DNA from: Arcicella rosea | Lineage (GTDB): Bacteria; Bacteroidota; Bacteroidia; Cytophagales; Spirosomataceae | NCBI RefSeq assembly: GCF_040543805.1 | Contig: NZ_JBEUMS010000003.1 | Coordinates: 1-64,000, forward strand | Reading direction: 5' to 3' | Length of the DNA stretch: 64,000 nucleotides | Shown here: one piece after another, positions 8,601 to 17,000 of the stretch | How the letters are laid out: each line of letters begins with the position of its first letter | Numbering within the stretch: position 1 is the stretch's first letter | Made by a program: the position numbers and the translations under genes | The notes under the pieces: generated by a model | What the model was told of the DNA's origin: nothing | Databases searched by the model: none | The model's input: only the letters and a program-made list of their open reading frames with translations

Positions 8601-10487
8601 AGCAATAACAGGTTTAACAGGTTTCGGTGAAACCTTTAAACTAAGTATAACTGAAGTATCAGAAACACAGCCAACTGCATTTTTCAAAACAACTTTATAA
8701 CTATAAGTACCAGCCGTTAAAACATCCGTTCCTTTAACTGATAATGTATTAATTGTTGAAGCTAATGTTGTGGTATCTCGTTTCCAAACATAAGAAGCAC
8801 CGCCACTTGTAGCGGTTAAAGTTTTTACTTCTGTTCCGCAAACTAAGTTTGGACTTACAGATGAAATCACTGGAGTAGCAGGCTTCGGAGAAACTTTTAA
8901 ACTAATCGCTACCGAAGTATCTGAGAAACAGCCCACAGCATTTTTTAGAACAACTTTATAATTATAAGTACCTGCTACTAAAACGTCTGTTCCTTTAACT
9001 GATAAAGTATTGATTACGGCACTTAGTGTGGTAGTGTCACGTTTCCAAATATAAGAAGCACCACCACTCGTAGCGGTTAAAGTTGTTGTATTAGTTCCAC
9101 AAATTAAATTAGGGTTTACTGGCGAAATAATTGGCGTTACTGGCTTCGGAGAATATGTTAGATTGATGACCGCAGAAGTGTCAGAGGCACAGCCAACTGC
9201 ATTGATAAGGACTACTTTATACTTATAAACTCCTGCCGTAATAAGGCTTGCTCCACTAATAGCTAAACTATTGGTCGTTGAACCCATTACTGTTCCGTCT
9301 CTTTTCCATGTATATGAACTTCCACCACTGGTAGCAGTTAACGTTTTTGTTTCTGTTCCACAAATCAAGCTAGAACTTACAGGCGAAATTACGGGTGTAG
9401 CTGGTTTGGGCGAAACGCTTAAACTTACAGCTACTGAAGTATCAGAAGTACAACCAACAGAGTTTTGATAAACTACTTTATAGTTGTAAGTTCCAGCCGT
9501 AGAAACATCATTCCCTGATACTGCTAAAGTATTAATCGTTGAACCAAGAGTAGTTGCATCTCGCTTCCAAACATAAGAAGTTCCGCCTGTCGTTGCTGTT
9601 AATGTTTTTGTATCAGTTCCACAAATTAGATTGGGACTCAAAGCTGAAATTACGGGCGTAGCTGGTTTGGGCGAAACTTTTAAACTAACAGCCACAGAAG
9701 TATCGGATGCACAACCAACTGAGTTTTGAAGAGCTACTTTATAAGTATAAGTTCCTGCAAGCGAAACATCATTCCCAGTAACAGACAAAGTATTTGTGGT
9801 TGAACCCAATACTGTTGCATCTCGCTTCCAAACATAAGAAGTTCCGCCAGTTGTTGCCGTTAATATTTTTGTATCAGTTCCACAAATTAGATTTGGACTC
9901 AAAGCTGAAATTACTGGTGTTGTGGGCTTCGGAGAAACCTTTAAACTAACAGCTGTACTTGTTGATGTACAACCTGTTGTACTATTAGTTGTTGAAACTG
10001 TGTAAGAATAAGTACCCGCTGTTGTCACAGAAGTTCCTGCAACTGATAAAGTTGCTGTGGTGATGCTTAAAGCTGTTCCATCTCTTTTCCAATCATAATT
10101 AGTTGCTCCACTGGCTACAATATTTCTAGTACTTGTGCCACAAACTGCCGTTACAACATCGCTCGGTGGAGTAACCGTTGGACCAGTAGGAACAATCTGC
10201 GTAACCGTAAAAGCACTTACTGAAATATAAGAACCAAGCGCAGTTTGTTTCACTTTTGCCGTGTAAGTTCCGGGTGTGGCAAGATAGGTTTGTGTTGAAG
10301 CAACTAAAACATTACTGGCATTATACCATTCATAAACAACATAGCCACTTGGTAAAGTGAGTTTAGAAGTTCCTGTACCAGTACAAGTATAAACACCAGC
10401 AGCAGTAATTGTTGGAGTTTGTGCAGACGATACCTTTAATGATAGGATCAACCAAATCATTAAAAGATATGAACAGCTTGTTTTCAT
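5661..10487 (-). CDS. Giant secreted Ig-repeat protein with T9SS sorting tail
   Basis: A 1608-residue extracellular protein. It has a signal peptide (residues 1-23, ending VSSAQ), then about 16-18 Ig-like (PKD/SprB-like) beta modules, each with a Cys near its start (for example ICGT) and a second Cys (VGC.SDTS) that could form one disulfide per module. Residues 187-795 are seven exact-length 87-residue copies. The last 80 residues (from NVYPNPSASG to KKVLVMN) are a type A T9SS C-terminal sorting domain, which directs export by the type IX system and surface attachment. No enzymatic domain is visible; an adhesin or cell-surface fibre is the likely role. It is monocistronic. Confidence 0.85.
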   Translation of the reverse strand: MKTSCSYLLMIWLILSLKVSSAQTPTITAAGVYTCTGTGTSKLTLPSGYVVYEWYNASNVLVASTQTYLATPGTYTAKVKQTALGSYISVSAFTVTQIVPTGPTVTPPSDVVTAVCGTSTRNIVASGATNYDWKRDGTALSITTATLSVAGTSVTTAGTYSYTVSTTNSTTGCTSTSTAVSLKVSPKPTTPVISALSPNLICGTDTKILTATTGGTSYVWKRDATVLGSTTNTLSVTGNDVSLAGTYTYKVALQNSVGCASDTSVAVSLKVSPKPATPVISALSPNLICGTDTKTLTATTGGTSYVWKRDATTLGSTINTLAVSGNDVSTAGTYNYKVVYQNSVGCTSDTSVAVSLSVSPKPATPVISPVSSSLICGTETKTLTATSGGSSYTWKRDGTVMGSTTNSLAISGASLITAGVYKYKVVLINAVGCASDTSAVINLTYSPKPVTPIISPVNPNLICGTNTTTLTATSGGASYIWKRDTTTLSAVINTLSVKGTDVLVAGTYNYKVVLKNAVGCFSDTSVAISLKVSPKPATPVISSVSPNLVCGTEVKTLTATSGGASYVWKRDTTTLASTINTLSVKGTDVLTAGTYSYKVVLKNAVGCVSDTSVILSLKVSPKPVKPVIAPVDTNAICGISTKTLTATTGGTSYIWKRDTTTLSSKINALIVTGNDVLKAGTYLYRVILQNSVGCFSDTSVAASLKVSPKPATPVITTPSSTLICGSETKTLTATSGGSSYIWKRGATILSSKVNTLTVARTDVSTDGTFNFTVTLKNVVGCVSDTSAVQALVLSVNPAKPTITAGGVTTFCEGGSVVLTSSYTSNGNVWSRINGTDIQTSGVNGITVTASDTYTVKAKNIYSCFSVSSEPQIVTVNANPSPPVILEGTAVSICNLDSTVLNANNKGNGIYSWNNGKKTKSITVNTAGNYSLTYTDGNTCTSAASLITVLTVNPLPAKPTITASRPLEFCDEDFTTLKSSVSSGYIWSNGQTSAQIDVKVSSIVSVVAVSDKGCKSKDASNPVTVVVNPLPNTPTVLANGPLIFCPDSTVTLSSSVIGSEYIWTNTLNSTVFNKTQSVVIAEPGEYAVQAISVKKCVSKISKSVKINVREAPQPASILASPIATFCKGGNVTLRALIANGNVDRYSWRNEDNQKEIATTSAITTDTSGRYSVKVRDTFGCFSAYSKVLKVTVNPLPNKPTLTIVRPKIFCDGDSTLLQASLPSTTTNGSKNIYQWTVDGQLQSNINGRTFIWKKANSIGVTVIDTNGCKSVASSDTIKTTVNPLPSAPSITIKGSNPFCADKNVVLTAIGVQANSYKWSISSSTSSTITVNTAGNVTVQAVSAFACLSKPSQPIILNIYPLPVAPQIANVSSTVFCDGESVTLSTVNSNKAYWFKSTNDSLGTGSNNTIAINKSGNYFARVEDKNSCFSAPSNSITVDVRALPTMPVISQAGAFYLEAQSSGDEEGYIWKYNNEVQKSFITKTIKVKKDGDYQVQASVVYNQVALPGGKLMCYSKPSNVYKYTQDLSFEGVNVYPNPSASGDITIQVVEDLVGAELIVYTMEGKIIEEFKIGKFDTPKTIKLTGSIGNVYYIKLKTDSFEKVKKVLVMN
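8103..9929 (-). repeat. Seven tandem 261-bp coding repeats
   Basis: Inside the giant surface protein, residues 187-795 consist of seven in-frame copies of an 87-residue unit starting KPxTPVI and ending SLKVSP. Copy length is constant (7 x 87 residues fits exactly to the following NPAKP). Neighbouring copies are close to identical at DNA level, especially those nearest the 5' end of the gene (about 9400-9930), which points to recent duplication or gene conversion. A more diverged unit of the same family precedes them (about residues 101-186). Confidence 0.9.
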
Positions 10488-10554
10488 AGTTATTGAGTTG
10501 ATTGCTTTTGTTACAAACGGATGCTGTAATCAAATGGAGTTGATGGGTACTATA

Positions 10555-10595
10555 ATAATCTACATTTCATTCATATTATCTGAAATGTAGATTAT
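10555..10595 (-). terminator. Hairpin downstream of obg
   Basis: A 15-bp perfect inverted repeat (10555-10569 and 10581-10595, core AATCTACATTTCA) with an 11-nt loop, starting 10 bp after the obg stop codon on the minus strand. There is no strong T-tract on the minus strand, so termination may be weak or the hairpin may instead protect the 3' end. It also lies upstream of the giant surface-protein gene. Confidence 0.55.
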
Positions 10596-10604
10596 AAAAT
10601 ATTT

Positions 10605-11657
10605 TTACTCAGAATCACTTTCGAGTTGTTCAACATCTTCAGTAGCTTTTTCTACTGGTGGTTGAGCATTCTGTAAAGTTGTCCACAATAAATCTTTCAA
10701 TTCTACCAAGCCTTGTTGCATCACTGAAGAAATCATGATATAAGGTAAATTCTCTGGAATTTGCTTAATGATTCTTTCTCTGTGTTCGTCAGATTCAACT
10801 AAGTCCATTTTAGAGACTGCCAAAATTCTTTCTTTATCCAACAAAGCAGGGTTATATTGCTTTAATTCATTGAGAAGAATCAAATACTCTTCTTCGATGT
10901 TTTCTACCGAAGCAGGTACTAAAAACAACAAAATAGAATTTCGTTCGATATGTCTTAAAAATCTAGTTCCTAAGCCTTTACCTTCAGCAGCACCTTCGAT
11001 AATCCCGGGAATATCAGCCATGATAAATGACTTAAAATTTCGGTAAGCTACCACACCTAAATTCGGTGTTAGCGTTGTAAAAGGATAATCTGCAATTTCT
11101 GGAGTAGCTGCCGACATTACTGAAAGTAGAGTTGACTTTCCTGCATTTGGGAAACCTACCAAACCTACGTCAGCTAATACTTTAAGTTCTAAAACTACCC
11201 ACATGTCTTCGCCTATTTCACCCGGCTGTGCATAGTGTGGAGCTTGATTTGTTGATGATTTAAAATTGGTATTCCCTAAACCGCCTCTTCCACCTTTTAA
11301 TAAAATTACCTCTTCGTCGTGTTTAGTAACTTCTGCTAATACTTCACCCGTTTCTGGGTCTTTTACAATCGTTCCTAATGGTACTTCGATAATTGCATCT
11401 TCTCCTTGAAGCCCCGAACGTCGTCCGCCTTCGCCACCTTTTCCGTCTTTAGCAAAAATATGTTTTTGGTATTTTAGGTGGAGTAAAGTCCAGTGTTGTG
11501 AGTTTCCTCTCAGAACAACGTGTCCTCCACGACCGCCATCACCACCATCTGGACCACCTTTAGGTACGTGTTTTTCACGACGGAAATGGCTAGAGCCGCT
11601 TCCTCCGTGGCCCGAACGGACGTTAATTTTTACGTAGTCAATGAAGTTGGATGCCAT
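10605..11657 (-). CDS. obg: GTPase Obg (CgtA)
   Basis: Ribosome-associated GTPase needed for 50S maturation and stress control. The 350-residue protein has the glycine-rich Obg fold (residues 1-158, with repeated GG motifs such as KGGPDGGDGGRGG), the GTPase domain with G1 GFPNAGKS (168-175), switch region YPFTTLTPNLG, G3 DIPG (215-218) and G4 SKMD (near 285), and a short acidic C-terminal tail ending EQLESDSE in place of the extra C-terminal domain of some Gram-positive Obg proteins. It follows adk by 81 bp on the same strand, and the two are probably cotranscribed. Confidence 0.97.
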   Translation of the reverse strand: MASNFIDYVKINVRSGHGGSGSSHFRREKHVPKGGPDGGDGGRGGHVVLRGNSQHWTLLHLKYQKHIFAKDGKGGEGGRRSGLQGEDAIIEVPLGTIVKDPETGEVLAEVTKHDEEVILLKGGRGGLGNTNFKSSTNQAPHYAQPGEIGEDMWVVLELKVLADVGLVGFPNAGKSTLLSVMSAATPEIADYPFTTLTPNLGVVAYRNFKSFIMADIPGIIEGAAEGKGLGTRFLRHIERNSILLFLVPASVENIEEEYLILLNELKQYNPALLDKERILAVSKMDLVESDEHRERIIKQIPENLPYIMISSVMQQGLVELKDLLWTTLQNAQPPVEKATEDVEQLESDSE

Positions 11658-11738
11658 GATATTTTGGATATTATTGATTGATTTAAAAATGGGTTACTTC
11701 TAGCAATATAAAATCACTACAAATAACCCACAGATAAA

Positions 11739-12311
11739 TTATTTTACTGCATCAATTGCAGTACAGATATTAGTAAAAATTTCTTCGATATTTCCGATTC
11801 CATTTACTTTTGATACTTTGCCTTGGGCATCGTAATATGGTAAAACATGAACAGTTTTAGAGAAGTATTCGTCGATACGCTTCAACAATTTATCAGCATC
11901 GTCATCTGCACGACCTGATACTTTTTGTCTTTCAGCAATTCTATTTTTGATTTCGTCTTCGTTAACATCTAACTGAACTACACCATTAATTTTTTGTCCG
12001 TTTTTGGTCAAATAAGCATCTAATGCTTCTGCTTGTGTTACAGTACGTGGAAAGCCGTCAAAGATAAAGCCTTTTGCCTCAGGATTATTCTTTACTTCTT
12101 CTTCTAACATATCTATCGTCACCGAATCTGGTACTAAAAGCCCATCAGCTAAGATTTGTTTCACACGTTGCCCTAGTTCAGTATTATTAGAAATGTGCAT
12201 GCGAAACATATCCCCTGTAGAAATATGTACTAACTGATACTTTTCAATTAATTTAGCTGACTGTGTTCCTTTACCTGCACCTGGAGGGCCGAATAAGACG
12301 AGATTTAACAT
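11739..12311 (-). CDS. adk: Adenylate kinase
   Basis: Cytoplasmic enzyme converting ATP + AMP to 2 ADP. The 190-residue protein shows the P-loop GPPGAGKGTQ (8-17), the AMP-binding region with STGDMFR, the GFPRTVTQAEALD motif and the arginine-rich segment GRADDDADKLLKRIDEY. The lid is the short type without a four-cysteine zinc site, as is usual in Bacteroidota. It lies upstream of obg and is divergent from the Gfo/Idh gene across a 221-bp spacer with no other gene. Confidence 0.97.
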   Translation of the reverse strand: MLNLVLFGPPGAGKGTQSAKLIEKYQLVHISTGDMFRMHISNNTELGQRVKQILADGLLVPDSVTIDMLEEEVKNNPEAKGFIFDGFPRTVTQAEALDAYLTKNGQKINGVVQLDVNEDEIKNRIAERQKVSGRADDDADKLLKRIDEYFSKTVHVLPYYDAQGKVSKVNGIGNIEEIFTNICTAIDAVK

Positions 12312-12532
12312 TGGTTACACCGTTATTTTTAAAGTTCTTTATTATCGTTTTGTTATAAGACTACAAATTTACGAGAACCATAATGAAATATCAGCTAATT
12401 GTCTGATAATTTAGCAAATGAGGTATAGATGAATCAAAACTAGCGATGATAGACAAGGCAATATCCAGTAAACTTTACTAGTTTTATGCTTATTTTGTTA
12501 GAATAAATTTATAAACAGACTCCCAATAAATA

Positions 12533-13540
12533 ATGCTCAATGTTGCGCTCATTGGTTTTGGTTTATCAGGTAGATACCTCCAAGCCCCATTTTTCTCGGT
12601 AAATCCTAATTTCAATCTTAAAACGATTGTTTCGAATAGTCAAAATCCAAAAGAATATTTTCCTGCTGTTGAAGTAATGAAAAGTTTGGAAGAAGTATTA
12701 GCCGACGATTCTATCGACTTGGTAAGTATTTGTTCGCCAAACGCTACACATTACGAATTTGCTAAAAAATGTTTGTTGGCGGATAAGCATGTGTTGGTCG
12801 AAAAACCTTTCACAGCAACCGCTGAACAAGCCGAAGAATTGATTCAATTATCGAAAGAAAGAGGTAAAATTATCTCTATTTACCAAAATCGTCGTTTTGA
12901 TAGCGATTTTATGACAGTAAAAAAAGTAATTGAAGATGGTTTATTGGGTGATTTATTAAGCTATGAAGTGCATTTCGACCGCTACAAACCAATTTTAAAT
13001 GCCAAGAAATGGAAAGAAACCAACAATGCTGCTAACGGTATTTTGTATGATTTAGGTTCACATATTATCGACCAAGCAATTGTGCTTTTTGGTACACCAG
13101 AAAAAGTTTGGGGTGAAACCTGTACGGAAAGAATAGGTTCTGAAATTGATGATTCTTTTGATATTAGACTCAATTATGGAAAGCTAAAAGTTACTTTAAA
13201 ATCAAGTTTATTAGTGCGTGAAGAAGGTCCACGATATATTTTGTACGGTACAAAAGGTTCTTTCGTAAAGTATGGAATAGATGTACAAGAAGACCATTTA
13301 AAAGCGGGCATCATGCCAAATATGGATACTTTCGGCATTGAACCAGAAAGTAATTCGGGCATTATTAATACAGACATCAACGGTTTGCATTTCAGAGGAA
13401 CGATAGAAACCCTAAAAGGCGATTGGGGAATACTTTTCCAAAATCTTTATGAAGCCATTACTGGAAAAGCTGAACTTTTGGTAAAACCAGAAGAAGTATT
13501 GGAGCAAATTAAGATTATGGAGCAAATTAAGAGATATTAA
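12533..13540 (+). CDS. Gfo/Idh/MocA family NAD(P)-dependent oxidoreductase
   Basis: A 335-residue two-domain dehydrogenase. The N-terminal Rossmann fold has GFGLSG (8-13) and the family motif VEKPF (89-93). The C-terminal alpha/beta domain contains the substrate-site region YDLGSHIIDQA. These enzymes act on sugars, inositols or related polyols using NAD(P); the overall sequence resembles YdgJ/IolW-like scyllo-inositol dehydrogenases, but the substrate cannot be fixed. There is no signal peptide, so it is cytoplasmic. It is monocistronic, divergent from adk, and followed by a tandem repeat array. Confidence 0.9.
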   Translation: MLNVALIGFGLSGRYLQAPFFSVNPNFNLKTIVSNSQNPKEYFPAVEVMKSLEEVLADDSIDLVSICSPNATHYEFAKKCLLADKHVLVEKPFTATAEQAEELIQLSKERGKIISIYQNRRFDSDFMTVKKVIEDGLLGDLLSYEVHFDRYKPILNAKKWKETNNAANGILYDLGSHIIDQAIVLFGTPEKVWGETCTERIGSEIDDSFDIRLNYGKLKVTLKSSLLVREEGPRYILYGTKGSFVKYGIDVQEDHLKAGIMPNMDTFGIEPESNSGIINTDINGLHFRGTIETLKGDWGILFQNLYEAITGKAELLVKPEEVLEQIKIMEQIKRY

Positions 13541-13585
13541 GCTGACAGCTTTTGGTCTTTGGTCTTCGGTTGTCAGTCAAAATTT

Positions 13586-13915
13586 ACATTAGAGTTCACT
13601 CGAAGCGGTCTTATAGAGCAATCCGAGTGTATTAGAGTTCACTCGAAGCGGTCTTGTAGAGCACTCTGAGTGCATTAGAGTTCACTTAAAGTGGTCTTAT
13701 AGAGCACTCTGAGTGCATTAGAGTTCACTCGAAGCGGTCTTATAGAGCACTCTGAGTGTATTAGAGTTCACTCGAAGCGGTCTTGTAGAGCACTCTGAGT
13801 GCATTAGAGTTCACTAGAAGCGGTCTTGTAGAGCACTCCGAGTGTATTAGAGTTCACTCAAAGTGGTCTTGTAGAGCACTCTGAGTACATTAGAGTTTAC
13901 TTGAAGTGGTTTTGT
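13586..13915. repeat. 43-bp tandem repeat array, about 7.5 copies
   Basis: Direct repeats of exactly 43 bp; the core AGAGTTCACTCGAAGCGG begins at 13591, 13634, 13677, 13720, 13763, 13806, 13849 and 13892 (last copy partial). Copies differ at a few positions (Y/R changes). Each carries the palindrome GCACTC-T-GAGTGC. There are no spacers between units, and 43 is not a multiple of three, so it is neither a CRISPR nor coding. The rest of the 523-bp spacer (13541-14063) holds only word-like repeats (GTCTTCAAGTCT types at about 13965-14003) and the rpoC terminator. Confidence 0.95.
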
Positions 13916-14006
13916 TCAATGAAGAACAAATCTTAAAGTCAAAATCTTGTGTCTTGCTTCCTACATCTTTCAGTCTTCAAGTCTAAAATAAAGTCTTCAA
14001 ATCAAA

Positions 14007-14044
14007 AAAAAATGCCCTCTGAAATGAATCAAAGGGCATTTTTT
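14007..14044 (-). terminator. rpoC terminator
   Basis: Inverted repeat AATGCCCT (14011-14018) and AGGGCATT (14033-14040), extended by flanking A/T pairs, with a 14-nt loop and a T-rich tail on the minus strand. It lies 20 bp after the rpoC stop codon, as expected for the end of the rpo operon. Confidence 0.88.
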
Positions 14045-14063
14045 ATATTGCTACAAAATTAGA

Positions 14064-17000
14064 TTACACAATCCAACGAGCTTTACGATAACCTCCAACC
14101 TTTTCTTGGGCTTTGGCTTCTTTAGCTGTTTCAACTTGTTGTAATTCTTCTTTAGAAGTAATCACGTAATCAGCATATTTACGAACACCTGTACCCGCTG
14201 GGATTAAGTGACCAACAATTACGTTTTCTTTCAAGCCATCTAATGTATCAGCTTTTGCACGGATAGATGCTTCAGATAATACTTTCGTTGTTTCTTGGAA
14301 AGAAGCCGCAGAAATGAATGAGTCAGTTCCTAAAGATGCTTGAGTGATACCTTGTAAGTTTGGTTGAGAAACCGCTGGTGAAGCATCACGTACTGTAACA
14401 ATCTTCATATCACGACGTTTCAATGAAGAGTTTTCGTCACGCAAAGCACGAGCAGAAACAATCATACCTACTTTCATTTTATCAGAATCACCTGCATCCA
14501 TAACTACTTTCTTATCCATGATTTTATCGTTTTCCTCACGGAATAAGAATCTATCAACATTTTGTCCGTTCAAGAACATTGTATCTCCAGATTCAACGAT
14601 GATTACTTTCTGCATCATCTGACGAACGATAGCCTCGATGTGCTTATCGTTAATCTTCACACCTTGCAGACGGTAAACGTCTTGGATTTCATTTACTAAG
14701 TACTCTTGTACAGCAGTTGGTCCTTTAATAGCCAAAATATCTGAAGGCGTAATAGCACCATCTGAAAGTGGTACACCAGCACGCACAAAGTCATTATTTT
14801 GAACAAGGATGTGTTTAGACAATGGCACCAAGTATTTACGTTCGCCACCATCTTTAGCACGTACATAAATTTCACGGTTACCACGTTTGATACCTCCTAA
14901 AGTAATAACACCGTCAATCTCAGAAACTACTGCTGGGTTAGATGGGTTACGTGCTTCAAATAATTCCGTTACACGTGGAAGACCACCCGTAATATCACGA
15001 GTTTTACCAGCAGCACGAGGAATTTTCGCCAAGATTTGTCCCGGTTTAATTTTCGTTTTGTTTTCTACTGATAAACGTGCCGCTACTGGTACGTTGTAAG
15101 CTACTGGTTCATCAGCACCTTTCACAACAACCAAGATTGCAGGGTTTTTAGTTTTATCTTTCGATTCGATAATTACCTTCTCACGTAAACCTGTTTGCTC
15201 ATCGGCTTCTTCCTTGTAAGTAACATTTTCTTCGATAGCATCGAATTGAATAGTACCTTCAACTTCCGATAAGATTACAGCGTTATATGGATCCCAAGCA
15301 CAAATTTCTTCACCTTTAGTAATCGTCTGTCCGTCTTTAACTCTCAAATAAGAACCGTAAGGAACGTTATTAGCGATAAATACTTGTTGAGGATTATTAG
15401 CATTCAAAATTTGAACCTCACCTGAACGACCCATTACAATTTCAACTGGTTTTCCTTCTGGGTCAACCGAAGAAACTGTACGCATCTCTTCAAATTTAAT
15501 GATACCGTCGAATTTCGCTTTGATAGCTGCATCCAACGTTACGTTTTGAGCAGTACCCCCAACGTGGAATGTACGAAGTGTAAGCTGCGTACCCGGTTCA
15601 CCAATTGACTGCGATGCAATTACACCTACAGCTTCACCGATACTTACCATTCTACCTGTTGAAAGGTTACGTCCATAACATTTAGCACAAACTCCATAAC
15701 GAGTTTCGCAAGTTAATACCGAACGAATTTCGATTGAATCAATCGCAGTATCATCTACAGAAAGAGCTGCCTCTTCGCTGATTTCTTCACCTGCTGTGAT
15801 TAATAATTTACCAGTAACAGGATCATACACATCATGGATAGATACACGACCCAAGATACGTTCTGATAATGGTTCAATGATTTCTTCGTTATCTTTCAAT
15901 GCTGAAGTTTGGATACCTCTTAAAGTACCGCAATCTTCTTCATTTACAATTACATCTTGAGCAACGTCATGCAAACGACGAGTTAAATAACCCGCATCGG
16001 CAGTTTTCAAGGCTGTATCGGCAAGACCTTTACGAGCACCGTGAGTAGAGATAAAGTACTCTAATACGTCAAGACCTTCTTTAAAGTTAGAAAGGATTGG
16101 GTTTTCGATGATTTCACCAACCGAACCTTGTAAGTTCTTCTGAGGTTTCGCCATCAAACCACGCATACCACCTAACTGACGAATCTGTTCACGAGAACCA
16201 CGAGCTCCAGAGTGCATCATCATATAGATGGCATTGAAACCTTGTTTGTCGTTCTCCATTTGATTCATCAAAGTATCAGTAATTTTCTTGTTTACTGATG
16301 TCCAAATGTCAATTACAGCATTATAACGTTCGTTATCTGTAATTAAACCCATCAAATAGTTATCTGTTACTTCAGATACTCTATCTTTTGCTTGCGCAAC
16401 CAAAGCAGCTTTTTCTTCAGGAACGATGATGTCACCGATACCCATTGAAAGACCACCTTTGAATGCCATTTGGTATCCTAAGTCTTTAATATCATCTAAG
16501 AATTTCGCAGTACGAGCAACTCCAGAGATTTTAAATACCGTAGCAATGATTTGTTGCAATTTCTTCTTAGTCAACAATTCATTGATATATCCTACTTCTT
16601 CAGGAACGCAAAGGTTGAACAATACACGGCCAGCAACAGTTTTCACCATTTCGTCAACCAAAGTACCATCTTCTTTACGCACTTTCGCTTTTACTTCAAT
16701 ATTAGCGTGTTTAGAAACAACACCTTCGTTCATCCCAATTACAACTTCTTCGAAACCGTAGAACTTCATGCCTTCACCTTTCACTTCATATTCTGGTGTA
16801 TGTCTACGTCCTTTAGTTACGTAGTATAAACCAAGAACCATATCTTGTGAAGGTACAGTAATAGGCGCTCCGTTGGCTGGGTTCAAGATATTGTGCGAAC
16901 CTAACATTAAAAGAGATGCTTCCAAAATTGCTTCTTGTCCAAGTGGTACGTGTACCGCCATCTGGTCACCATCAAAATCGGCGTTGAATGCCGTACAAGT

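Noticed and set aside
5661..10487. Frameshift or assembly collapse in the repeat protein
   Set aside because: The frame is continuous from signal peptide to T9SS tail, with all seven copies at exact length. A copy-number error in assembly remains possible but is not visible.
13586..13915. CRISPR array suggested by regular repeats
   Set aside because: The 43-bp units touch each other with no unique spacers, and no cas gene is in the window.
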